Under the pieces are notes generated by a model. That model saw only the letters and a list, made by a program, of their open reading frames with translations, ran no database searches and was not told where the DNA came from. A stretch of DNA of 64,000 bases from Toxorhynchites rutilus septentrionalis (taxonomy: Eukaryota; Arthropoda; Insecta; Diptera; Culicidae). The stretch covers positions 83,919,650 through 83,983,649 of the forward strand of contig NC_073745.1 of NCBI RefSeq assembly GCF_029784135.1. Reading direction: 5' to 3'. The position numbers and the translations under genes were made by a program. Below are positions 22,729 through 34,788 of the stretch, one piece after another. The stretch's first letter is position 1. The number at the start of each line of letters is the position of its first letter.

Positions 22729-23480
22729 CTTTGTGTAAAGATTAGCGTTAAGTAACATAAGGGGGAGGGGGTTTTATCTTGCGTTACTTTTTGTTACATA
22801 AGAGGGGATGGGGTTAAAAAATCGCATTTTTAGCGTTTTGTAATTTGTGCACGACGCCCAAGTTTAATAAAGAATGAACTAGAATAAACTTATTGTTGAC
22901 TCAACATGAAAAAAATGGATGCAAGAAAATACACTTTCAACAAAGAGTCAATCCAAACATAAGATCAGGTTAAGATGACTCTATGTGGTATGACCGTTTA
23001 TGATGAAGCTTTTGATCTGGAATAAAAACATGAAATAAAGAGGAAATAATTAGTATTGAGAGTATTGTTTAAGATAAGTAAAAAATGTGCATTAGATGCT
23101 GATTTGATACGAAAAATAGAATCTCTTTCAAAAAACATTATTTTCAATTATTGTTCTCGTTGAGAAGTTATAAATACCGAATCATTGAATATGGCTTCGA
23201 TGCTATTTTTTTGCTAGTGCAGCTATAATGATACATCTGTAACATCTATAATGATACAACTGTAACACCTGTAATCTAATGTAATAACCCGTAGCCTATT
23301 TTATTGAATTTGAGTTTTAATCATTTCATTACGTTCTACCCAATCACAGAAATCGGAATCAGGCACCACAGTACCGTTCTGGATCATATTTCGGACAACA
23401 TGATATTTCGGACACTTTGTTCTAATATCTTGAAATTCTTAATGCACTGGTGATATAACTATAAAATTAATATCACAATC

Positions 23481-24118
23481 CACTATGGAACCCTGGTACA
23501 CTATGGAAACCTGAAAAAAAAAATTTAAAAATATTTCTGGCCTAAAATATTCTCTGGAATGTCTACTTTACTGTAGTTTTTATCCCAGGTTTGTACGATG
23601 CTCCGTTCCAAAGTTACAAGTCGATGAGTGGACCTAAAGTCCTTGTGTAAGGAGCGCGGATCCAAAATTGGTGGGAGTTCTACTTCTGGAACGGTCCAAC
23701 CGATTTCGATGGAATAGATTTTCCCAAATTCTCCACTAAATTTTCTGTCATCGTACGTAAAATTTGTTCGATATTTTGAAAAATAAAATTTTGGTGAATG
23801 TTTTTGTCGATTTTTGAGGCAATAACGCATTTTCTTTCACAAAAAATGTCGCCATTTCGTCAAAAATCAATATTTTGAAAAAAATCCTACTACGATGACA
23901 GGAAATATATCCAACATTACGAAAAAAATCATTGGTTGAAATCGGCCCACTAGAAAAACAATTTGTTGCAAGGGTTCAACAAGCCGGTTGCGGATATTCA
24001 GGGACAGTCCACTTGACACCAATATTTTTTGTTTTGTTTGTTGAGTAATTTATTTTCTCGTTAAAAAAATCGCGAAAATCACACAGTTTTTATGATGTTC
24101 ATAGTGTACTACCCCCTT
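23481..24118. mobile_element. MITE-like repeat ending the tandem array
   Basis: Begins ccactatggaaccctgg, with ggtacactatgg just inside, and ends catagtgtactaccccc, whose reverse complement is gggggtagtacactatg. The tacactatg cores therefore face each other at the two ends. It cuts off the third array unit in mid-repeat. A 101-residue minus-strand frame inside has no family I know. Confidence 0.45.
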
Positions 24119-25448
24119 AACGGCTACATAGATTAACGCTCGTGCAGCTTAAGAGTCCAAAATGCTAAAACGAAATCCCCACCACGATTCTAATTCCACG
24201 CTCAAGGACATCGGTACCAGATGAGATTCTGTGGTTCAGTGATTTAATCTTGAACAAGACTAGCCACCATAATGTCAATTCGCCGTTTGCCAGTCGAACA
24301 AGCTACGTGACAACTTTATACATCGAGGTCTAATTCCATTAAGGACCATTAATAGATAACACGCGCACTCTCGCACTCTGTTGGAGTCCTTGACGTTGCC
24401 AGAGGGCAATTCATTTTACTGCCGAGCCGCAGACAGCAGACAAACTGGAGGGGCATAGTTCCCGCTTTGGGGATCAAATTAATTTTTAATCAGAAAGCAC
24501 CGAGATGTTGATGGCTAACTTTCCTTTTGCACGCTCCCCCGGTGGGAACGTAGCTAATATTTGGTTTTGGCTGGCTGTTTTGAACGCGGTGGCGTAGAGT
24601 GAGAATTGGTCTTTTCGGCCGAAGATATCATCCGAAAGCCGAGCTTTATTGGCGCGCACCAGGGAGACAAAAACGAAAGGGAAAAAGAGTTACGGTCCAT
24701 TTTATATTCTTCATATCCAGTGGAAATTCAGCGTAAAGGTAATTTATTCATTTTATTGTCGACTTATGGTACGAAGGTTCTATGGTGTTCATCCGTGAGC
24801 TCGAAGCTCCACGACAGTTATTGGTTTTTATTGCGGTTACCTGCAGTCGGTGGTCGTAGGGTTCTAAAAAAAGGTGCAACTTGGTTTGGTGTTATTAGAG
24901 TTGTTTAAAATTGCATGACACCCACAAAGCAATATTGTCAACAAAACGACAGAAAGGAGTCTGGAAACGAAACCGACATTTCATAGTGGCGAGAGGCAGC
25001 GATGACAACAACACTTCAGAAAGACTGTGTACAGAACACTCGACAGCCAAGGGTTGTGGTTATAACGTGCCACCTTAATGAGATGTCGAAGTAGAGCTTC
25101 TGTCTGCTTGCGTATGTGGTTCAAACTAAGAACAAAGTGAGCAACAAAAACCATTTCTCCCCAACTACAAGATTCTGTCTGCGCTGTTGCAAGGTTCAGT
25201 GGGAGCAAAACAACTTTTGCTTGCACTCTTGTTTAGCATAAAACATTGTTACCATGAAAAGTGTCACATTATTCATGGCATGAACGTACCGCTCATATAA
25301 AATTTAAAACAATTTTTTGTAATAATCGGCTTGGCTCCAGACTTAAAATCATCCAGCTTCGTAAGAATTTCGTTTCGAACTGTGGCTCAATCTCTCGCTT
25401 TGTGAATCGTATCGTATATCTTGGCCCTAAGTACCTTCTCGATCGTTT
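24119..25448. other. Unassigned, less AT-rich DNA
   Basis: No gene recognised. A 100-codon plus-strand frame at 24606-24908 starts with TTG and has no known motif. Composition suggests possible unique host sequence. Confidence 0.35.
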
Positions 25449-25750
25449 AACACTCCTATACTCGCGCATTGGTCTGTCAGACCGAGAAATCAATAATTCG
25501 TTCATTTCTCAGAAAATATCAACACTACGACTTTGCGATTCTCTCTAGCTTCGTTATTCGTCGTTCGTCATCGTTTAGCGTATCGCATGTGTTGGTACAA
25601 AAGGGACGTGTGCCACTTTTTTAACATTTTCGGTCTGACACACCGACGCGACTATAGGAGTAACTTTTTTGGACAAGTGCCATTTTTCATATTCTAGAAT
25701 ATTGTTGAATGAAATGTATAAATTATTGTTAGCGGCGTGGAATATTTATT
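25449..25750. mobile_element. MITE-like repeat, uninterrupted copy
   Basis: Inverted arms aacactcctatactcgcg... (25449-25488) and ...gcgactataggagtaa (about 25629-25663) bracket the unit; homology with a second copy runs on to about 25750. The second copy is split by the gypsy element (34545-34644 and 44970-45110) and has a ~75-bp deletion near its left end. This copy shows the sequence at the gypsy insertion point before insertion: gtgccacttttttaac. Confidence 0.75.
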
Positions 25751-26969
25751 CAATATAATGCGCAAGACTATTGCCAACACGTCGTGTTGCTAGCGATATG
25801 TGTTGCTCTGTAAAGGCGATAGCGTTATCGTATTGTGTCGGTGTGCGAGATCCCCAAAAATCAAATGGAAGAAACCATTGGCGATAATATTGCTTATTGC
25901 ATGTTGATAGTTGCTAGTTGTTTATTGCTCCGGTGTGCGAGCCGCTTAATAGGTGATAAAAGCTACCGAAATCAAGATTCATCTGTGCGTCATAAACTTC
26001 CTCATTTTGATTATTAGCCCGTTGCTGTAGATGGAATTAACTATTCTTCTTCAATTTATTCAACTCATGCATTATGCACATTGAATTATGCTAAACAAAA
26101 AATATTTTTAAAATTATTTTGCAGCGAAATTAGGAAAGATAGAAGCTGGGTGTCAAAGAACAAATTGTAGAGCGGCTTGTAGAGAGTTTTAATGTGATTG
26201 ATAGAAACAATCAAGTCATTTTGAGATAATATTAATAATAACACCTTAAAAACCAATAACTTTTTAGTTGTTCACTTATATCAATCAACTAATTTAGATG
26301 TTTCACAACTGTATTCTGTACTAAATTATCTCATCTTTCGAATGGGAGCAATGAAATCGTCCTACGTAGCGTACTTGTTTAAGTCGAGCCAGTTAGAGGC
26401 AAAGAGAGTCCGAAACAAAGAAAAAGTTTAATAACTCTGTCATTGCTGAAATTCTAATATATGCGTAGAAGATTTTTTTCCGTCAAATATGATTCTCTAT
26501 CATCTCCTGAAAAAAAATTATTTTTAATTTGAGAAATGTATTCTGCATTTTTGTTTTCTTTTTTTATTAGAATAATGATGGTCCCACATCATTCCCCTAC
26601 AAAGGTTTGAGCCGGACGAGTTATCTTTAAGGTAATTACTTTAACCATTAAATTAAAACTAACTGGTTGTACTACAGACATAGACTCTGATGAACTTTAT
26701 AAGGCAGCGCGCAAACTTTCTTATTCCATGGCATGTCAAAAAAATTTCCAACCCGAAAAACCCGAAAAAATCCTTGACCGATTGGGAATTGATCCCAATA
26801 CCTATGTCAGTATCAGCCGTGAGTTTACAAGAGCATTCCCGCTTTACTAGATTCTCGATAACGGTCTGCTAATGCGATCGTTTCCGAGTCCAGACAGCTG
26901 AGCATACCCAAGCCTAATTCGAGCCAACACTTCAGGCCCTTCATATTTTAAGGATAACATTCCCACTGG
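25751..26969. other. Unassigned AT-rich DNA
   Basis: No gene motif seen. A partial form of the near-palindrome (cgtcctacgtag) occurs at about 26358. Confidence 0.4.
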
Positions 26970-27290
26970 AACTCGCAATCAGATCTGCCGCACTCAGAAA
27001 AAATCTCGTTATAACCATTTATTTAACAAATGAATTTACGAGTATTCTGATTGAGCTATCCCCAGCTATATTCCGGTTTTCACATCAAACCCCTCGAAAT
27101 GATGTTAGCTTATTTCAAAACTGATAATTCGAAAACTAATATGCCCTTCACAACTTGGGTTATACAGATGTGCGTTGGATCTCGCATTCAGATCTGCCTC
27201 AACTGAGAAAAATCTCGTTATAATCATCTATTTAACAAATGTGGTTACGAGTATTCCGGTAGGGCTATCCCCAGCTTCACTCTATTTCCA
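26970..27290 (+). repeat. Diverged tandem duplication, period about 209 bp
   Basis: The segment containing ctcgca.tcagatctgcc, aatctcgttataa and gctatccccagct occurs at about 26970-27075 and again at 27179-27285. Copies differ by about one base in eight by eye. Confidence 0.8.
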
Positions 27291-27527
27291 GTTTGTAATC
27301 TCTTGTAATGAGGTTCATCCTAAATTGTTCATGTCTCTTTACGCGCGCGATGCTCAAACTATTGTAGACTTCGCAATTATTTTTTTAAATCTAATATCAA
27401 CAATCTTGCTATCTAACAAACTGAAAACAAACTAAATAGCACCATTATTATTGTCTTTAGACAAAAAGAAAGAACAGAAAACATTCAACATAAAAAGACA
27501 ATATATCCGTCATAACTTTGTCAACAT

Positions 27528-27808
27528 TCTTCTTCTTCTTCTTCAATGGCACTAACGTTCCTAGAGGAACTTCGCCGTCTCAGCGTAGTATTACTTGCGT
27601 CATTTTTTATTAGTACTTAGTTGAGATTTCTATGCCAAATAACACGCCTTGAATGCATTCTGAATGGCAAGCTCTAGAATACGCGTGATCACAGTGCAAG
27701 TTGGAGGAAATTTCTTTGACGAAAAATTCCCCCGACCAGAACGGGAATCGAACCCGAACACCCGGCATGTTAGTTATGACGCTAACCACTCGGCCACGGG
27801 AGCACGTT
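27528..27808 (-). mobile_element. tRNA-headed SINE with 15-bp target duplication
   Basis: Read on the minus strand, it starts with a tRNA-like head containing an A box (tggccgagtgg, 27786-27796) and a B box (gggttcgattccc, 27743-27755), then a ~200-bp body, then a (gaa)n-type tail. The exact duplication taactttgtcaacat lies at 27513-27527 and 27809-27823. This identifies it as a LINE-mobilised, RNA polymerase III-type SINE and not a tRNA gene. The overall plan is like the Feilai-type SINEs of Aedes; the family name is from memory. Confidence 0.88.
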
Positions 27809-27837
27809 TAACTTTGTCAACATGCATACATTAATAC

Positions 27838-28105
27838 TAACGTTAACTAACAAACAGTTCACAAAGCCGGACCGTTCTTCAAAAATTCTTTACATATGTT
27901 TCGGAATATTCTGAGGCTTGTTTCTGTCTTTGCTTCATTTGGCAGTGAGTTGTAAAGGTGGAAACAGAATGCAGCGTTGTGCGTTGCTTCTCATCGGCTG
28001 TCATTGCTTGCGTTTTGTACTAAAACATTTGCCCGACGCAGTCTCTTGATTTGCAGTCACAATCTAGCATTCGCGTCACCACTTTTAATGTAAACAAAAA
28101 CAAAA
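27838..28105 (-). pseudogene. LINE reverse-transcriptase ORF, extreme C-terminus (fragment 1)
   Basis: Minus-strand translation gives IKRLRRANVLVQNAS, then a stop, then AAFCFHLYNSLPNEAKTET and SLRIFRNICKEFLK. The F.LYN.LP...K.E.SL..F...CK.F pattern is the usual end of the reverse-transcriptase protein in many insect non-LTR retrotransposons. It overlaps in family position with fragment 2 (28800-29425), so the two come from different copies. The SINE at 27528 sits in what would be its 3' UTR. Confidence 0.55.
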
Positions 28106-28799
28106 TAAAATTCGTATGAAAATCTTGTTCTTGTAGTGTCCACGGATTAATTGAATGTTTTTCAAAACAACACATTGCCATATCCGCGCTGGCGGCATTG
28201 AACTTCGTTCACTAGTTTAGGGGAGCGTGAAAGAATAGCTGATTTTCAGTCGGAATGAACACCGTTTTCAAAATTAAAATTATGAATGTAAATTAGCTTT
28301 TCCATATCAAACTAGTATTCCATTTAAATGAAAGACATTTTTGTTTGCAGGTGGTGAAAAAGTCTCATACGAAAATTGTTTATGAAGACAATTCTATATT
28401 ATGATGAAAAAATTCAGCAACAATGTTGGAATTGTTTAGCCATATGGTTGAATGAAAGTCAGAAACACGTGTTTCAAGTAATCAAATAACATGATGTGAA
28501 AATTTTCATTCGAATTTTAGAATTTAAAAACCGGCTTCGTGTCTTCTAATCTGATAGAGATTACATTAACGAGTTTGGGACCCAAATTATGGCCCTAATT
28601 TGAAGTTGCCACCAGACGTCGACACCATGCCACTGCCATCGATAATTCGGCGCAAGCAGTTTAGAACAAATGCTAGCGTTTAGTACAACGATGCTAATGA
28701 CCCAACGCATTATTGTGTTTGACTAAATGGAAACACACATATTTAAAATGAAGTGTCAAAGCACAATTGTCGCAATGCGACGCATAGCGCGGCATTGTG
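28106..28799. other. Unassigned DNA between two LINE fragments
   Basis: AT-rich, no recognised motif on either strand. Confidence 0.4.
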
Positions 28800-29425
28800 G
28801 TCCCACCTTAAGGCTTATAACCTTCGTAAAAAATAGAATTTTTGGTACAGGACATCCGGAAGTTCAGAGTTCTGAGGTCACTTGCTTACCCTGTGTTATA
28901 CTGGTGTATATCTCTTCCATGAATTATTGTGTTTCGTAAATAATTCGGTGTCAAACCTTTGGTCATTTTGAATATTAACGTGAGCGTGCAGTATTTAATA
29001 CGCTGGCCAACTGGCATCCATTGTAGGCATTCTAACATAAATCTTCGTTAGTTAGTCTATCGCATCTCAATATCAAGCGCATGGCTTTGTTCTAAAAATT
29101 TGCATCCGTTGCAATTGTCTCTTGTTTGCTAGGAACAACACGGATGCACAATAATCAAAATGTGGAGCAATCAATGCTTTGTAGATCGTCAGCTTACTCC
29201 CAAAAGTTAAAAATCGATTTATCCTACAAAGCACTCCATATTTTTGAGCTGCTTTCTTTATGGTGTAGTTTATATGTTCGTCAAAGTGCAGCGTTTGGTC
29301 CAAAACAACGCCAAGATATTTGATTGATGATGCCCTCTCCACAGATTGTCCATCTTTATTTATATCAAATTCATTCAGCTTATAAAGAGTATGAGTGATT
29401 TGGAAAGTTTTAAAGAGTAGTATCC
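28800..29425 (-). pseudogene. LINE reverse transcriptase, C-terminal part (fragment 2)
   Basis: On the minus strand the open piece 29073-29342 contains SIKYLGVVLDQTLHFDEHI, KKAAQKYGVLCRINRFL, IYKALIAPHFDYCASVLFL and QLQRMQ, the thumb/connection region that follows the FADD box in insect CR1/Jockey-type reverse transcriptases. Upstream FQITHTLYKLNEFDINKDG is in the same frame to about 29420. Downstream, after frame changes, NKAMRLILRCDRLT, MLECLQWMPVGQRI and NSIFYEGYK continue to about 28810. Endonuclease and catalytic palm are absent. It is a 5'-truncated, frameshifted copy. Confidence 0.8.
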
Positions 29426-31849
29426 TCTGCGTAGAACGAAATACACTCTACAACATGGCGCAGCTTGGTCGAAACCACTCTGAATGGGTTATTTGAACTG
29501 ATTGAGAACTAAGGATGACCTACGAATTAGAAACTTATTGTAATTCATGTGGAATTCACGTTAATTTTGTAAGGGAGTGAGAATTTTTCCATCTGGTTCT
29601 ATAGTTATGAAACACTGGAATTTTAGTTTTTTGAATGTTTAGCGCCTGGACACAACAACAACAATAACGTTCAAATGAGCAGTCTTATAAATGAAGATAG
29701 TTATTATGTTCTACACTATATATTTAAATTCAACAGACTTCTTACATATCTCTGGGAACTCAGAGAAAATGAGTGGTGCTATAGTTGTTAAACGCAGTGT
29801 ACTGGTCGGAATTATTTTTTTTATAAAAAGCATTGATATATTCATGATTATGAAAAATAAATATTTGTTTCTTTTTTTGGTAAACTATTTATATGTATTA
29901 ACTACTTCAAAAAAATTTAACCTTTAAAAAAGAATTGAACCTCAAATAATGATTTCTGCGTAACATGAGACATTTATGTAAACAGTGGTTCTGATACTTA
30001 TAAACAATCTTTTCCATCACACCAAAGTGTTACAATGGCTAAGTTCTGCTGTTATGTTTTTTGTCCCACATTCCTATGCATTCAACGCACTGTGTGTTGT
30101 TTTGTGTAAGTGACTACTTTGTTTGATACTGAGTACCGTTATCTATTACTCATAGAAGCACCGTATTGATTCATGAACAGGTTCACTAGACATCAAGTTT
30201 CGTTTAGGAAAAGCATAAACTCATAATTTGTTGAGTAAAATATGAGATAAGCATGGTTTCTTGCTGTGGTGACTAAGGGAATACAAACGACCACAAAGAG
30301 TTAAAACGATTATTTAAAATACTATAAAAGAACTAGATTGATGAACGATGAAAATCAAATTTTTCCAGCTGACTTGGTGTAGAATTGTTCTTTAGTAGCA
30401 TCTTTTTGGTGGCCCTGAACCGCGATTAAACATTAATAAACGCGTAACACTTAAAATCCAGATTTGATAATTTTCATATCAAGTCTCATCCTCAATTTTC
30501 ATATCAAGTGTTGGGTGCTCACTGTCAGAGCGAATCTAAAAAATAAATCACAGAGTAAAATAATTGATACCTCTTGTTCGATGCACCGTGACATGTGTGG
30601 AACTGACCAACACATCCATAGAACGAAGCAACAAACACAGATTACGTTGTACAGAATGCTTTCACGGAGCAGCGCGAATGGTTGGTACAACGCTAAGCAA
30701 CGAAAAGCAAATCTAAATACTTTCAGATTGACTATCAGTTTTAACATATGTCTATATGGATTCCATTCTGGAGTGAAACTAAAAAAGAAATTACAGAGTT
30801 GTTTGTTTTTATATGAAGGCTTTAAACTCAAAAGTTCATCCTTGCACGTTTTGACAGCCAAACTGGGAGAGCACCGCTTGCTTGTACCAATTGGTCAATC
30901 AGAACGCGAGAATTTTGTTGTGATAATATATGATATTTTTCACTTGTTATAATAAGTTGTAATAAAACCTATCTAATTTTATTTATTGTTATAGGTGTGT
31001 AGAAATATTCCCAATCGATTGATGCAAATATCTTCGCGATCTATCGAGAAATAATCGAGTTATATGCGTTCAAAATCTTTCATTTTTCATTGCAAGCTTT
31101 TCAATAGATTCGCATTTCACACCCTAAACCTTTCTCTGAAACGTGGCCCTACGTTAAAACTTGCAACAAAGTCTGGTGTGAATTTTCCCATATGAAGTAC
31201 AATGTACGACCATGACGTTCAATTTTCGCACATCCACTCTAAAAAATTGATTGCAAACTTGGTATTGATGCTTACCATTGACCAGGTTGAGTTCAACAAA
31301 AAGCAGTTTAATTGCTTTCGACCAACACTTGACGGCTGACACGTTGGTATGGCGAGCTGAATGGATATTGCACTCTCAACACTCAACCTTTTAGAGTTCC
31401 GAGAAAAGTTTCAACTCGAATTGGTAGCTATAGCTCTGTAACATAGTGATCAATGACTAGCAATTTTTAGCCACTCACGAATGTGTAGCACTGTTCGTAA
31501 AAAGTTCATTCCTGTAAAATGGTTCCTATTCATCAGCTGGAAAGTTTTTTTTCTCGTGTTAGGAAGCGAACCATTCTCGCGGAAAAGTTTCAACGCATAC
31601 AACGAAAAAAACAGCAATTTAAAAATTAAAATGTGGAATCATGCACTGGGAGATGGTAAAGCGGTAACAATGGTAACAATCTTCCCGTATAATCCGGTTG
31701 GAAGCATCGGTTCTACGAAATTAATTTCCTGTGTCGAGCACTATACATGGTACGCAATTTCCACCGAACAAATGATAGGCTGAGCACACCTCGGAGACTT
31801 TATTAAAATACCAATCCAGAGCATCACTAAGCGCGAAAACCAGCAAGCC
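29426..31849. other. Unassigned AT-rich DNA
   Basis: No product recognised. A 162-codon plus-strand frame at 30464-30952, overlapped by a 120-codon minus frame, has no family motif; its coding status is unproven. A diverged near-palindrome copy (aacgtggccctacgtt) lies at 31140-31155. Confidence 0.35.
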
Positions 31850-32450
31850 GACTTCCCCACACACATTCCACCGCAGTTCGCCGCAACCAGCCTCGGGAAC
31901 CGATGACAGTACACCTCAATCCGAGCTTGTTCTTTTTTGGATCCACCAAATTGCTACCTTCAATCATCTTGTGCCGGTGGGGGTGGCGCAGCGATAAGCG
32001 TAATCCAACGGATTTCCGGCTAGTTTCCGCCCCCGTTGACGAGACGTGGTGCGGCGGAATTTCGGCTTTGTTCTTCCTTCCCGGAATGGGGCAGCCTGGG
32101 CACTGCGGCGCGGCACAGTTGTGTTGCTGCTGCTAGAGAGCTCCGTGGCTCCGAGAATTATTACCCTCCACGCCTTTCTGATGTCACAGCGCTAGACGAT
32201 ACGGTATACGGTAGTGCGGGGGCGTAATGGAGCGCTAACAACGAGCGAAGAGTGATGGATTTTCAATTTGATACTATTCGTTGAAATGTTGGTTTTACGG
32301 TTGACAGGCGACGAGCAAATTGAGAATCTGGTTGCAATTTTAGCGCGCTTTCATCAGCGCTGATTGGAGTGCGTTGATCGCGACGAAGACACCCCAAAGC
32401 TCCTAGCCTGTCATGCTACATCGTGACAGTGTGTTCAACGAAGAGAACAC
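31850..32450. other. Locally GC-rich block, no gene recognised
   Basis: Clearly richer in G+C than its surroundings, with CpG-containing phrases such as gcggcgcggcac. It may be flanking DNA of a host gene or a promoter-proximal region, but no long frame or motif supports a product. Confidence 0.3.
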
Positions 32451-34088
32451 TTGTCTCGAAAATCAAACTGCTGTAGTCACCGGAATGGATACTCTTCATT
32501 CGGAAAGTTAGCAACTTTCAACAACAAGACTTTCGATGATGAATAACGGGAACAATGACTTAACGGTCCAACAGAAATCATTCGTTGTATTCTGAATAAG
32601 GGATGTCCACGATAAAACTACACAACACTAAATTGTTCGGTAAACTATTAAATAAAGTTTGGCCATCTTCATTTCATTCAATTCTACTCCGAATTCGAAG
32701 AATCCGTAATACGGCATACTCGTAATACAGTATTACCTGTAATACACGTTTCCTGCAAATGGTAAAACAAATCATGAACGAAAATAAAGTCTGATAAGAT
32801 TGTCTACACTAATAATGCGATTTCTATGAAAACATTAATAGATTCATTTGATAATAGGCTTCAGAACTCATGGATTCGAGTATTCAAATGACATCAAGAC
32901 CTAATTTTCGTTCAAAATTTAACAATCCTTCTGCTGCCTCGGGCATGGTTATCTGAAGAAGACAGCTCAGCTTCACGCGAACCCAAAACTTGATAATGAT
33001 GTCGATGAGTTGTCGCATCGATATCGCGAATACCGTGGCTTTTCCCTGCAAAAGATTTCGTAAAGCGACTTTCCAGTTCAATTGCTGAAACCGAATAACA
33101 AAAACATCAAACAAGGAAATCATAAGAAATTTTGCTGTGTTCCGTTCGCTTTGAAAACACCATAACATCGATGAATTATGTAACTGAGGAACCGAACGAT
33201 ATGCATCAAACGGTTGTCGAAGATCTGGAGACGGACATAAAAGGCAGCTTGACTGTCGAACTACGACTGGAGATATAAGAAGGCTTCAATAAACTTTTTT
33301 CGGTCATCTCCCTTGCCACATCGTTTTTTAATTTGGCAATCGATCAGCACCGAAGAGCAGTGGCGTTGAGTAGAGCTTTCTAAATATGAATAAAACTTTG
33401 AACAAAACTCACCGTTTTCAAACTGTTCTCGATTTTATTAATGGTATAGATAAACAAAACACCAAAGCTAATTTTGCTATTAAAATATCATAGATTTCTT
33501 TTTTTTTCAAATCAAAACATTTTCTCCTTAAATCGTTGTTCTTATGATATGGCATAAAAAATCCACGCTGTAGGAATATTTCATTGTATATTTTCCATTG
33601 GTACACCCCTCGGTTTTGACACTTTCACGGTTCACTGTTCGAAATCTCCATTTTCTTTTTCACCGAGTATCTCTTCGATGTACGTCAGTCCGCTGCAAAA
33701 GTACCCACTCTACATTGTTGTGCCAAATCTGTCCCAACAAATGGTGTCGACAACGGTGCCGATATCGTGCCATTTTGCAATGATTTTGTCGACCGAACCT
33801 TCGTATTTGACAACTAATTACGAGCCAAGGCTGTGCCAATCTGGCACCGCGTCGACCAATTGAAAAATTGCTCGACCCTTATTATGACTCTATTATCATT
33901 TAAGAAAAATGAAACGAAAAATAACATTTATGTTGTTTACTAATATTTATTATTTTCATACATATATATATAGTAATATAATGTTTACCAACACCTCCCC
34001 CCCACTACATTATAAATTCTTTAAACGGAGTGACTAACATCTATGTAAACTATCTAAAGCTAAAACATTTTCGACTATCAATAATTAA
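32451..34088. other. Unassigned DNA
   Basis: No recognised gene. A 94-codon minus frame (32884-33168) has no known motif. On the minus strand an aataaa at about 33946-33951 lies downstream of the exon-like piece at 34089-34247. Confidence 0.35.
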
Positions 34089-34247
34089 TTATTTCAGCCT
34101 TGAATTTTCGCAATATTTCCTCATAGCCTCGCTGTAGGACCCAGCACCAGCACGATCATTTCCAAAGCTCATCAGGTACATCTCAAGAGATGTAAATTTC
34201 ATCATTGGATATTTGGTTACAATCAGCTCGACTATCGTTTTCGCATT
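34089..34247 (-). CDS. Exon-like open piece of unknown product
   Basis: On the minus strand a possible splice acceptor (gtattgcag, ending at 34248) opens 52 codons to TAA at 34089-34091, including AKTIVELIVTKYPMMKFTSL, EMYLMSFGNDRAGAGSYSEA and MRKYCENSRLK. The composition looks like a genuine protein and an aataaa follows about 140 bases downstream. I do not recognise the family; it could be the last exon of a host gene or of a transposon protein. No upstream exon was identified. Confidence 0.3.
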   Translation of the reverse strand, partial: NAKTIVELIVTKYPMMKFTSLEMYLMSFGNDRAGAGSYSEAMRKYCENSRLK

Positions 34248-34544
34248 CTGCAATACCTGACCTCGACAACATCAACAGTTGGACGGCAGAGTTTGTTTCT
34301 GGAATAATTCAACAAAATGAATAACATGAAAATAAATTATCCCATCCGTACTTACGAGTCTTGAGCTTCAACGTTCTTGATAAAGTTGTTGTTGGGTTAT
34401 CGGGTGATTACACCAGTTAGTTCATGTTTATAATCACGACATTTGATTGCACATCACTGATATGCCGGCTCATCCATCATCTCCACCGGTGATGTCATTC
34501 ATTCAATTCATTAGAGATGAACCGACCTTTGGCTGAAAATCTCT
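34248..34544. other. Unassigned spacer
   Basis: Nothing recognised between the exon-like piece and the split MITE-like repeat. Confidence 0.4.
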
Positions 34545-34644
34545 TTAACACTCCGACTTTGCGATTCTCTCTAGCTTCGTTATTCATCGTTCGACATCGT
34601 TTAGCGTATCGCATGTGTTGGTACAAAAGGGACGTGTGCCACTT
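34545..34644. repeat. Left half of the MITE-like repeat split by the gypsy element
   Basis: Matches about 25520-25616 (gactttgcgattctctctag, gcgtatcgcatgtgttgg) and retains the left-end taacactcc. It ends with the target duplication ACTT (34641-34644). The right half resumes at 44970. Confidence 0.85.
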
Positions 34645-34737
34645 TGTAACAGTTGCCACAACTGTTTTCATCATGTGATATTTTTGGATTATTTATTTAC
34701 TTATTTATTATTGGTGTGCATATTTATTGAGTGTTGT

Positions 34738-34788
<51 letters not shown>

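Larger units (their letters stand above)
17312..23480 (+). repeat. Tandem array, 2.2 copies of a 2.8 kb unit
   Basis: Units start at aagatgactctatg: 17312 (2819 bp), 20131 (2841 bp) and 22972 (partial, ends at 23480). The bodies of units 1 and 2 look almost identical by eye; one difference is ccaggacc (19617 area) versus ccagggcc. The first ~320 bases behave differently: units 2 and 3 share variants, including a ~22-base insertion near 20400/23240, that unit 1 lacks. That is the footprint of an unequal exchange between two older diverged direct repeats. An assembly duplication is the alternative. Confidence 0.93.

Noticed and set aside
17312..23480. Array units read as LTR-body-LTR of a retroelement
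   Set aside because: The direct repeats lack convincing TG...CA ends, no primer-binding site or polypurine tract adjoins them, and no reverse transcriptase is in the body.
27738..27806. tRNA-like sequence with good A and B boxes
   Set aside because: It is the head of a SINE bounded by a 15-bp target duplication and followed by a body and tail, not a tRNA gene. The same applies to about 45860-45930 and 50435-50516.
30464..30952. 162-codon plus-strand frame
   Set aside because: Overlapped by a 120-codon minus frame, AT-rich, no domain recognised; length alone is not enough.
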